This document shows, piece after piece, positions 1 to 5,283 of a stretch of DNA of 5,283 bases. The DNA is from an uncultured Synergistales bacterium (GTDB lineage Bacteria; Synergistota; Synergistia; Synergistales; Aminobacteriaceae): positions 821-6,103 of the forward strand of contig CAJOED010000105.1 of the NCBI GenBank assembly GCA_905233335.1, written 5' to 3'. The notes under the pieces are model-generated. The model searched no databases and had not been told where the DNA came from. It saw only the letters and a program-made list of their open reading frames with translations. The position numbers and the translations under genes are program-made. How positions within the stretch are numbered: the first letter of the stretch is position 1; every line of letters begins with the position of its first letter.

Positions 1-634
1 GACGGGTGTAGAAATATAATGCTTCCGACGACACCGCAATTTTTCTCGCAGAATAAGCGGTCCTGTACGTAACGTGAGCATCTTCAAAGATTACTCCTTC
101 AGGAAAACGCAGAGTGCTGAAGAGTTCGGCTCTGTATAATTTGTTCCATATGAAAATATAGTGCCACGAGTATTTTTTTTCTACAAGTCTGTGTATTGCC
201 TGTTCTCCCGAAATTACTTCATCGGACATAATTTTTTCGTCCGTCGCAAATATTTCTCCGTCCTCGTTGACGTGCGAAAACTCACAGATACTCATATCCG
301 CCTCATTAGCCCGTATCAGGCCATAAAGTTTTTCGTACATTCCGGGAGCAATATAGTCATCACTGTCAACAAAGCCGATATATTTTCCCGTCGCCGCATT
401 GAGTGCAACATTCCGGGCTGCTCCTTGTCCTGCGTTTGCCTGGTGAATTACTCTGATGCGGTTATCACGTTCTGCCCATGAGTCGCACTTGGCCGGAGAA
501 GTATCCGTAGAGCCGTCATCAACAATAATAATTTCGAGTTTGCTGTATGTCTGTCTCGTTATGCTGTCTATGCACCTGTCTATGTATCTCTCTGTGTTGT
601 ACACGGGGACTATTACGGAAATCAGATCACTCAC
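1..634 (-). CDS. Family 2 glycosyltransferase, N-terminal part (runs off the left edge)
   Basis: I translated this frame by hand: 211 codons are open from a GTG at 632-634 to the window edge, so the C-terminus is missing. The protein is a GT-A fold glycosyltransferase of family GT2, which moves a sugar from a nucleotide-sugar donor to a growing glycan, usually at the cytoplasmic face of the membrane. Visible motifs in order are VIVPVYN (residues 7-13, start of the Rossmann-like nucleotide fold), IIVDDGSTD (36-44, nucleotide-sugar binding), NAGQGAARN (67-75), the metal-binding DSDD (90-93, DXD motif) and FED (183-185), where the Asp is the usual catalytic base position. No ATG precedes the first motif. 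GTG was chosen because an AAAGGAA site lies 8 bases upstream and the first motif begins at residue 7, as is normal for the family. The gene starts 36 bases after the pump gene's stop with no terminator between. The acceptor and donor sugar cannot be told; capsule, O-antigen or exopolysaccharide synthesis are typical roles. Confidence 0.92.
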   Translation of the reverse strand, partial: MSDLISVIVPVYNTERYIDRCIDSITRQTYSKLEIIIVDDGSTDTSPAKCDSWAERDNRIRVIHQANAGQGAARNVALNAATGKYIGFVDSDDYIAPGMYEKLYGLIRANEADMSICEFSHVNEDGEIFATDEKIMSDEVISGEQAIHRLVEKKYSWHYIFIWNKLYRAELFSTLRFPEGVIFEDAHVTYRTAYSARKIAVSSEALYFYTR

Positions 635-642
635 TGCAAAAA

Positions 643-650
643 TTCCTTTC
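643..650 (-). promoter_or_regulatory. Ribosome binding site deciding the GTG start of the glycosyltransferase
   Basis: The minus strand reads GAAAGGAA, then 8 bases, then GTG. This is a good Shine-Dalgarno match at normal spacing. There is no ATG in frame upstream of the first glycosyltransferase motif, so this site supports the GTG start. Confidence 0.7.
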
Positions 651-670
651 GCCGAAAATTTACGAATATA

Positions 671-2482
671 TTACACGAACAAAGCCCGCAATGCATTCAT
701 CACAGCCAGCACCATAACGCCGACATCCGCGAACACCGCCGCCCACATTCCCGCAAGACCCGACGCACCGAGCACAAGACACAGCAGCTTCACTCCGACG
801 GAAAAATATATATTCTCGCGGACTATCAGCATGACTTTCCGGGAAATTCTGACAGCAAGAGGGACTTTCAGTGGGTCATCGTCCATCAATACGACATCAG
901 CCGCCTCAATTGCCGCATCGCTTCCCAAGCCGCCCATAGCAATCCCGACATCAGCACGAGAAATCACCGGCGCATCATTAATCCCGTCCCCGACGAACGC
1001 AACAACTTCACCCCGACGCATGAACTCCTCAACCTTACTCACTTTGTCCGCTGGCAATAACCCGCCGTATACCTCACTAATCCCGGCACTTTCTGCAACA
1101 TCACGAGCTGATTCTTGTGTGTCCCCTGTCAGCATAGCAACATGAAGCCCCGAAACTTTCAGCGCGTTCACTGCTTCTTTTGCGGTAGGTTTCAGGACAT
1201 CGGAGATTACGACATGCCCCGCGTATTTGCCGTCAACAGCAACATGAATTACCGTCCCGGATTTTTCGCACGGGTGCCACGACGCATTCACCTTCTCCAT
1301 GAGGCGCGAACTTCCCACGTGTATTATTCTCCCGTTCACTTTTGCTTTGACTCCGTAACCGGGTATCTCTTCTACGTCCTGAACATCGCATGTGTCTGCC
1401 TCGTCGGGGTATGCGTTGCGTAAGGCTTCTGCTACGGGGTGCGGTGAATATCTCTCTACGTGGGCTGAAAGGTGCAGGAGTTCACGTTCGCTCAAAATTT
1501 CCGGGTGGACAGCAACTACACTAAACACTCCGCGCGTAAGTGTCCCGGTCTTGTCGAAAACTACGCATGAAGTTTTTGCGAGCATTTCGAGAAAGTTAGA
1601 GCCTTTCACGAGAACTCCCCGCCGACCTGCTCCGCCTATACCCGCAAAGAACGCAAGAGGCACACTGATTACCAGCGCACAAGGACAACTGATTACGAGA
1701 AAAGTAAGTGCTCTGTACACCCATACTGCGAAATTCCCGGCGAACAAGGGAGGTATTACGGCCAGGCCAAGCGCACATGCACACACTGCAGGAGTGTATA
1801 TTTTCGCGAAACGTGTAATGAAGTGTTCTGTTTTTGCTTTTCGTGATGAGGCGTTTTCTACTAGGTCAAGAATTTTTGCGGCGGTGGATTGTGAGAACTC
1901 GCACGATGTCTTCACACGCAATACTCCCGACAAGTTCACGCACCCGCTCATGACGTTATCACCTTCACCGTAACTTTTCGGGAGGCTTTCTCCTGTGAGG
2001 GAGCTGGTGTCGATTGTCGAATGTCCCTCGATGATTGTGCCGTCAATGGGTATCTTTTCGCCCGGACGAATGATGATTATGCTTCCTGTTCTCACGTCGT
2101 CAGGGGATACACGCAAAATTTCGCCGTCATTCTCTATGTTCGCGTAGTCAGGACGTATGTTCATGAGCCGGGTAATGTTCGCGCGTGTTTTGTCTTCAGC
2201 ATAGTCCTCGAAAAGTTCGCCGACCTTGTAGAATATCATCACTGCTGACGCTTCAGAATACTCACCCAAGATTAACGCTCCCAAAGTAGCAATGGACATC
2301 AAAAAATTTTCGTCGAACAGTTCACCGTGAGTTATGCCCTCGAACGCCTCACAGAGAACATCATAGCCCGCGATAAGATACGGTACGAGATACAGAAGGA
2401 GTTTTGCAGCACCCTCAACAGGAACGAACGCAAACACTATCAACAGCACAGCCGCAATGACGACACGTGCAATATTTTTCAT
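671..2482 (-). CDS. cadA: Zn/Cd/Pb-exporting P1B-type ATPase (CadA/ZntA-like), no N-terminal metal-binding domain
   Basis: A 603-residue inner-membrane pump that uses ATP to export soft divalent metals such as Cd2+, Zn2+ and Pb2+. Residues counted from the ATG at 2480-2482: two N-terminal membrane helices (about 3-22 and 25-47), a helix pair (about 60-90), actuator-domain TGES (163-166), the CPC ion-binding motif (266-268) in the sixth helix, the phosphorylated Asp310 in DKTGTLT, HP (348-349) in the nucleotide-binding domain, TGDT (452-455) and GDGINDAP (498-505). The last two helices hold Lys565 and Asp586 in the GVK and ADVG contexts that mark the Zn/Cd/Pb subgroup (P1B-2), as in ZntA. Classical CadA and ZntA are about 730 residues and begin with a CxxC-bearing HMA domain or similar; here the first membrane helix begins at once, so that domain is absent rather than lost by truncation. 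An in-frame TTG at 2507-2509 would add nine residues but has no ribosome site and falls in the operator; the ATG with a G-run 8 bases upstream is preferred. It lies 39 bases after an ArsR-family gene, which probably controls it. Confidence 0.94.
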   Translation of the reverse strand: MKNIARVVIAAVLLIVFAFVPVEGAAKLLLYLVPYLIAGYDVLCEAFEGITHGELFDENFLMSIATLGALILGEYSEASAVMIFYKVGELFEDYAEDKTRANITRLMNIRPDYANIENDGEILRVSPDDVRTGSIIIIRPGEKIPIDGTIIEGHSTIDTSSLTGESLPKSYGEGDNVMSGCVNLSGVLRVKTSCEFSQSTAAKILDLVENASSRKAKTEHFITRFAKIYTPAVCACALGLAVIPPLFAGNFAVWVYRALTFLVISCPCALVISVPLAFFAGIGGAGRRGVLVKGSNFLEMLAKTSCVVFDKTGTLTRGVFSVVAVHPEILSERELLHLSAHVERYSPHPVAEALRNAYPDEADTCDVQDVEEIPGYGVKAKVNGRIIHVGSSRLMEKVNASWHPCEKSGTVIHVAVDGKYAGHVVISDVLKPTAKEAVNALKVSGLHVAMLTGDTQESARDVAESAGISEVYGGLLPADKVSKVEEFMRRGEVVAFVGDGINDAPVISRADVGIAMGGLGSDAAIEAADVVLMDDDPLKVPLAVRISRKVMLIVRENIYFSVGVKLLCLVLGASGLAGMWAAVFADVGVMVLAVMNALRALFV

Positions 2483-2490
2483 GACATATA

Positions 2491-2496
2491 CCCCCC
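2491..2496 (-). promoter_or_regulatory. G-run Shine-Dalgarno site of the pump gene
   Basis: Six G residues lie 8 bases before the ATG at 2482 on the minus strand. They can pair with the CCUCC core of 16S rRNA through four G-C pairs and one G-U pair. This is an unusual but workable ribosome site, and it decides for this ATG over the upstream TTG. Confidence 0.55.
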
Positions 2497-2505
2497 GAAT
2501 AACAT

Positions 2506-2521
2506 TCAAACGTTCATTTGA
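2506..2521 (-). promoter_or_regulatory. CadC-type operator dyad upstream of the pump gene
   Basis: The minus strand reads TCAAATGAACGTTTGA, an interrupted palindrome with perfect 5-base arms (TCAAA and TTTGA) and a 6-base centre. From memory, the operator bound by CadC of staphylococcal plasmid pI258 has a core of TCAAATAAATATTTGA, with the same arms and the same length. The site lies in the gap between the repressor stop codon and the pump gene, starting about 8 bases after a TATAAT element, so it would cover the predicted transcription start. Binding of the neighbouring repressor is inferred, not shown. Confidence 0.6.
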
Positions 2522-2532
2522 TTATTTGATTA
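2517..2532. repeat. Tandem 8-base direct repeat at the end of the repressor gene
   Basis: TTTGATTA occurs twice in a row on the plus strand (2517-2524 and 2525-2532). Each copy contains the TTTGA arm of the adjacent operator, so the minus strand shows TCAAATAA followed by the TCAAATGA that opens the dyad. This may be an extra half-site for the repressor, or chance in an AT-rich stretch that also encodes the last codons and stop of the repressor. Confidence 0.45.
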
Positions 2533-2890
2533 TAGCACTCGGACATGTCATATTGAACATTGCTTCTATTGTCGCGTGTAATAATTTCGCCTCGTTCGTG
2601 TCATTCAGTGAGTAGTGTATCTCCTGCCCGACTCGTTCTCCCGTAACAAGCCCGCTCCGACGCAATAACTGCAGGTGATGGGACGCAACCGCCTTACTGA
2701 CTCCGACAGCCGCCGCAATATCAGAAACGCACTCCCTGCTGTGGCACAACAGCCATAAGATTTTGAGCCTCGTTCCGTCGCCGAGCAACTGAAAGAGTGA
2801 TGCCGCCTCGTAAAAATTTCTGCTTTCCGGCATACGTTCGAGAACTGCGCAAAGATTTTTGTCGTGGTTATGTGGTAATTTGTTATTCAT
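2522..2890 (-). CDS. ArsR/SmtB-family metal-sensing repressor (CadC-like)
   Basis: A 122-residue winged-helix DNA-binding protein, the usual length for ArsR/SmtB repressors, which dimerise on operator dyads and release DNA when metal binds. The core LGDGTRLKILWLL (residues 36-48) leads into the helix-turn-helix, with recognition helix about 65-80 (SKAVASHHLQLLRRSG), then the beta wing (about 81-94, ending IHYSL). Possible metal ligands are His7, His9 and Cys14 in the N-terminal arm, and Cys49 and Cys54 in the third helix (LLCHSRECVSD). The family's usual CVC pair is CVS here, so one expected thiol is missing. The C-terminal helix has Asn99, Glu109 and Phe112 where the zinc-type (alpha-5) site would place His residues, so that site looks absent. 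Cys116 lies near the end in a TCP motif. The ATG at 2890 was chosen because it keeps the ligand-rich arm, though it has no clear ribosome site. It is directly upstream of the pump gene, which it probably represses. Whether it senses Cd, Zn, Pb or As is open. Confidence 0.9.
   Translation of the reverse strand: MNNKLPHNHDKNLCAVLERMPESRNFYEAASLFQLLGDGTRLKILWLLCHSRECVSDIAAAVGVSKAVASHHLQLLRRSGLVTGERVGQEIHYSLNDTNEAKLLHATIEAMFNMTCPSAIIK
2529..2557 (-). promoter_or_regulatory. Internal promoter for the pump gene inside the repressor gene's 3' end
   Basis: The minus strand carries TGCTATAAT at 2529-2537, a perfect -10 hexamer with the TGn extension. A weak -35 (TTCAAT, 2552-2557) lies 17 bases upstream. 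Extended -10 promoters commonly tolerate poor -35 elements. The predicted transcription start is near 2521-2522, at the edge of the TCAAA-N6-TTTGA operator, giving a leader of about 40 bases before the pump ATG. The bases also encode the Ala-Ile-Ile codons of the repressor's last residues. Confidence 0.55.
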
Positions 2891-2896
2891 GAAAAT

Positions 2897-2905
2897 ATTA
2901 TCTCA
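2897..2905 (-). promoter_or_regulatory. Possible extended -10 element for the repressor gene
   Basis: The minus strand reads TGAGATAAT, a five-of-six match to TATAAT with the TGn extension. No good -35 is seen 16-18 bases upstream, where the terminator stem lies. If used, transcription would start close to 2890-2891, at the A of the repressor's ATG, giving a leaderless or nearly leaderless message. This would fit the lack of a clear ribosome site. Weakly supported. Confidence 0.3.
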
Positions 2906-2910
2906 CACAC

Positions 2911-2941
2911 AAAAAAAGAAGCTCCCCCGTAAGAGAGCCTC
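2911..2941 (-). terminator. Rho-independent terminator after the Ig-like repeat gene
   Basis: On the minus strand GAGGCTCTC (2933-2941) pairs with GGGAGCTTC (2918-2926) around the 6-base loop TTACGG, forming a 9-bp stem with two G-U pairs. Seven T residues (2911-2917) follow directly. It begins 22 bases after the stop codon of the large gene and ends 20 bases before the repressor ATG, so it separates the two transcription units. Confidence 0.85.
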
Positions 2942-2963
2942 CATCATGTGAAAATCCTGAATA

Positions 2964-5283
2964 TTATTCTGTCGTGAGGTGCCAGAAAGTATTTATTTTT
3001 TTCGTGAGCTTGAACACAGAATCAGACTCGGCTATGTTCCTGTTCGCATTGTCGCCGTCTTGAACGTAGCGCGTGCCCGTGCTGAATACTATTCTAGTAG
3101 TCCCCCTGTCTGTCTTGATGTCGGCAGAAAGTATCACGTCAGAAGGAAGCTGGTTAGTGCTCCCGTTTCTGTTCGTTCTCTCATAAGTTACAACCGGCGT
3201 AATAGGTATTGTCGGGTCTGCAGGAGCCGTACCTCCCGAACCATCGCCGCCAGTACTGCCGGGTGTGTTTCCTGCTTCCGGGTCAAAACCGATATTGTCC
3301 CGAGTGGTGTCGTTATCGTTCGGGGAAATCGTATTGCCGTTGCCGCCCGGTGTCGTGTGTCCTGCTTCACTCTCTGAAGTTGTCGTGATTGTGATTGAGT
3401 ACTCATCATCATCCGCACTTGATGACACTCCGCCCGAACTGCCTTCAAGATATACAGCAACATTCACATATTTATTCGCCGGAACTGTGCTTACTGTGTT
3501 CCCGCTGTCGTCAAACATTGCGCATTTGTCAATTGCAAGTCCACCGCGCATAACGTGAAGGAATATGCTTCTTCCGACAGCAAGATTAGTAACTGGTACC
3601 CTGAAAGTATATACCGCCGGACTCGTTACAGAAATTAACGGCAGAATGACAGCAGGTGTCTGTGTTTCGGGAATGCTGACTCTTTCTCCTTCAGGAAGCT
3701 CCGAACGCAATTCACCGTAAGCATCAGGAGAAAGTTCTAATACTTCCGTTGCTGGGGCTACATCAAGAATACTCTTTATGCTTTCCGAAATAGTCGCAAT
3801 GTCGAGCGTAGTCTTTTCCGGCAGTGCGGGCAGTACGATAACGCTCGGAGTTTCGTTTCCTCCGCCGCCAGCAGTCCTCGTAACTATCACCGTAAGCGTC
3901 TGTGTAGCATAATTAGTGTTGCTGTCTCTTGCTGTGATTGTTACGTGGTAAGTTCCGGCAGTCGTCGGTGTGATCGTCAGCGTGTCCCCGTCAAAATCTG
4001 CCGCCCATGATGCTGACGAGGTATAATTCACGTCCCCTTCAGCATATAACGCTGTGAGCTGTACTGTTGCGGAGTTCCCTTCTGTTACTGCTACTGTTGC
4101 CGGAGAAATGGCAAGCGTAAGTGTCGGCTTTTGCAGCACGCTCACACTGATAACTGCTTCTGCTGTGTGCCCTGCGTCATCAGTGCCCCGGACTGTTACG
4201 GAATATTCTCCTGCAGTCGTCGGTGAAAGCGTCAGGGTTTCGTCGCTGACTTCTGCCCATGTTTGTGATGCCGTGTAACTCACACTTCCTTTTGCGTTCT
4301 GTGTGGTAATGGATGATGTTTTCGTTTCGCCTGCTATGAGAGTTATTTTTGCCGGTGCCAGCGCAATCTTGAACTCTGGTGCCGGAGTTACTGTTACGGT
4401 AATCGTCGTTGATGCTACATGCCCGCCGCTGTCAGTTCCCGTTATCGTTACCGGGAAAGTTCCCGCTTCAGTCGGTGCAAAAGTTACGATGTTCTCGCTG
4501 ACTGTCGCCCATGCACTGTAGTCCGTAGTGTAGCTCACTGTTCCCGTTGCGTTCATGGGATTCAGGGTGGCTGTTGCTGTACTCTCTGCCTGCACTGTAA
4601 GAGTCGTCGTCGATGCGGCAAGTGAGAATGCCGGCGGTGCGGCTGTAACTTCTACGGTGATTACTGCTTCGGCTGTATTGCTCGTCGTGTCAGTCCCTGT
4701 TACCTTTACGCTGTAATTGCCGGCAGTAGTCGGTGCAAATGTTATTGTGTTTCCGCTGACTGTTGCCCATGTGCAATCCGTCGTGTATGTTACTGTTCCT
4801 GCAGCGTTCGATGAGTTGATGGTAGTCGTTGCGGTTTTTCCGGCCTGTATAGTGAGTGTCGTCGGTGAAGCCTCAATCGTGAAGACCGTAACTGTTACGT
4901 TGATTGTCGCTTCTGCTGTACGTCCTGCCGCATCCGTTCCCGTAACTATTACCGTGTAAGTCCCGGCAAGTGTCGGCGCAAAAACTAGTGTATTCCCGCT
5001 GGCTGTTACCCAGTTGCAGTTCGTCTTGTACGTTATCGCTCCCATTGCGTTTGAGGGTGCAAGCGTTACTGTTGCCGTTCCTCCCACCGTGAGTGTAAGC
5101 GTCGTAGGTGAAATCCCAAGCTCAAACGGATCCGCATTCGTAACTGTTACGGTGATAGTTGCCGTTGCTGTGTACCCGTTGCTGTCAGTGCCCGTTACTG
5201 TTACGGTGTAAGTACCCGCGATTGTCGGCGCAAATGTTGCAGTGTTGTCCGAGAAGGTTACCCATGTCTGATTAGCTGTGTAG
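2964..5283 (-). CDS. Large Ig-like repeat protein, C-terminal part (start beyond the right edge)
   Basis: The frame is open for 772 codons from the right edge to the TAA at 2964-2966. A GTG at 5085-5087 is only an internal Val codon, because the repeat pattern continues upstream of it. Residues 1-53 are the end of one Ig-like repeat and 54-471 are five complete repeats. Four Gly (472-475) form a hinge to a beta-rich region (about 480-637, with FRVPVTNLAVGRSIF). Next come a Gly/Asn/Asp/Thr-rich linker (about 638-691) and a final domain (692-772) with alternating hydrophobic strands such as TTRIVFSTGTRYV. No LPXTG motif, C-terminal membrane helix or surface-layer motif is seen. Proteins of this layout are usually exported surface or matrix proteins in which Ig-like domains act as stalks or adhesive modules; that role is inferred here. 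The signal peptide and any N-terminal catalytic or binding head are outside the window. I do not recognise the C-terminal 300 residues. The gene ends at its own terminator and is unlikely to be in one operon with the metal genes. Confidence 0.85.
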   Translation of the reverse strand, partial: YTANQTWVTFSDNTATFAPTIAGTYTVTVTGTDSNGYTATATITVTVTNADPFELGISPTTLTLTVGGTATVTLAPSNAMGAITYKTNCNWVTASGNTLVFAPTLAGTYTVIVTGTDAAGRTAEATINVTVTVFTIEASPTTLTIQAGKTATTTINSSNAAGTVTYTTDCTWATVSGNTITFAPTTAGNYSVKVTGTDTTSNTAEAVITVEVTAAPPAFSLAASTTTLTVQAESTATATLNPMNATGTVSYTTDYSAWATVSENIVTFAPTEAGTFPVTITGTDSGGHVASTTITVTVTPAPEFKIALAPAKITLIAGETKTSSITTQNAKGSVSYTASQTWAEVSDETLTLSPTTAGEYSVTVRGTDDAGHTAEAVISVSVLQKPTLTLAISPATVAVTEGNSATVQLTALYAEGDVNYTSSASWAADFDGDTLTITPTTAGTYHVTITARDSNTNYATQTLTVIVTRTAGGGGNETPSVIVLPALPEKTTLDIATISESIKSILDVAPATEVLELSPDAYGELRSELPEGERVSIPETQTPAVILPLISVTSPAVYTFRVPVTNLAVGRSIFLHVMRGGLAIDKCAMFDDSGNTVSTVPANKYVNVAVYLEGSSGGVSSSADDDEYSITITTTSESEAGHTTPGGNGNTISPNDNDTTRDNIGFDPEAGNTPGSTGGDGSGGTAPADPTIPITPVVTYERTNRNGSTNQLPSDVILSADIKTDRGTTRIVFSTGTRYVQDGDNANRNIAESDSVFKLTKKINTFWHLTTE
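3210..3371 (-). other. Low-complexity Gly/Asn/Asp/Thr linker in the repeat protein
   Basis: Visible residues about 638-691 run from SEAGHTTPGG to GTAPADPT. They are rich in Gly, Thr, Asn, Asp and Pro and have no strand pattern. This is probably a disordered spacer between the central beta-rich region and the last 80 residues, which suggests that the C-terminal piece is a separate folding unit. Confidence 0.6.
3870..5283 (-). repeat. Array of six Ig-like repeats of about 80-85 residues (first one partial)
   Basis: Units in protein order: partial unit 5124-5283, then 4884-5123 (80 residues), 4629-4883 (85), 4374-4628 (85), 4122-4373 (84) and 3870-4121 (84). Each full unit opens with a short strand and a PxTLT-like motif (for example SPTTLTLTVGG), then GxVxYT, a conserved Trp (W-A/V), the core TFAPTxAGTYxVTVTGTD, and an ITVTV strand that ends the unit. 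The pattern of alternating Thr/Val and the single buried Trp fit a bacterial Ig-like or PKD-like beta sandwich. Units are similar but clearly diverged at the DNA level. The last unit, next to the Gly hinge, is the most changed: the core reads TITPTTAG and GTD becomes ARD. Confidence 0.85.

Noticed and set aside
635..670. A small TTTC-GGC-GAAA hairpin between the pump and the glycosyltransferase as a terminator.
   Set aside because: The stem is only four base pairs and is not followed by a clean T-run; it is probably chance next to the ribosome site.
660..700. A separate promoter for the glycosyltransferase in the pump gene's 3' end (TAATAT/TATATT elements).
   Set aside because: No -35 at acceptable spacing and only partial -10 matches were found.
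161..2248. Several open frames on the plus strand opposite the glycosyltransferase and pump genes.
   Set aside because: They lie antisense to genes with clear family motifs, have no recognisable domains and no good ribosome sites. They are by-products of codon bias.
2479..2505. An eight-codon minus-strand frame (ATG at 2505) whose TGA overlaps the pump ATG, suggesting a leader peptide.
   Set aside because: It has no ribosome site of its own and its Gly codons are just the pump's Shine-Dalgarno G-run. It is too short to support without conservation.
2507..2509. TTG as an upstream start of the pump gene, adding nine residues.
   Set aside because: It has no ribosome site and sits in the operator dyad; the ATG at 2482 has a G-run at proper spacing.
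2888..2900. A TATT-N6-AATA dyad over the repressor start codon as a second operator.
   Set aside because: The arms are only four AT bases and do not match the TCAAA-N6-TTTGA site, so chance is likely in this AT-rich stretch.
3188..3463. A 91-codon frame on the minus strand within the repeat protein gene.
   Set aside because: It overlaps the long in-frame coding region in another frame and has a composition typical of a shifted reading of Thr/Gly-rich DNA.
5085..5087. GTG as the start codon of the repeat protein.
   Set aside because: The same frame stays open to the window edge and continues the Ig-like repeat pattern, so this is an internal Val codon in the middle of a repeat.

Overview
The window is a bacterial chromosomal or contig segment of roughly even base composition. 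All its real genes lie on the minus strand, so transcription runs from right to left. It holds four protein genes: two complete genes flanked by two genes cut by the window edges. No RNA genes, insertion sequences, CRISPR arrays or phage genes were seen. The host cannot be fixed from the sequence alone. The codon mix (frequent ATA, AGA and AGG), the cell-surface style genes and the metal-efflux pair would suit an anaerobic gut or rumen bacterium, for example Synergistota or a clostridial relative. That is a weak guess.

Right part (about 2964-5283): the 3' part of a large gene for a Thr/Val-rich, probably exported protein. It shows five full and one partial Ig-like beta-sandwich repeat of about 80-85 residues, then a Gly hinge, a roughly 165-residue beta-rich region, a Gly/Asn/Asp/Thr-rich linker and an 80-residue C-terminal domain with no sorting motif. 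Its reading frame is open to the right edge, so the true start lies outside the window. A rho-independent terminator follows its stop codon.

Centre (671-2890): a metal-resistance pair. An ArsR/SmtB-family repressor gene is followed by a P1B-type ATPase gene of the Zn/Cd/Pb export type (CadA/ZntA-like, without an N-terminal metal-binding domain). The last codons of the repressor gene contain an extended -10 promoter element. Just downstream, over the predicted transcription start, is a TCAAA-N6-TTTGA dyad that resembles the classical CadC operator. The simplest reading is that the repressor blocks the pump gene's own promoter until metal binds.

Left part (1-634): the 5' part of a family 2 glycosyltransferase gene with a GTG start and a good ribosome binding site. 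It lies 36 bases after the pump gene with no terminator between them, so it may be read through from the metal operon, although the functions look unrelated.
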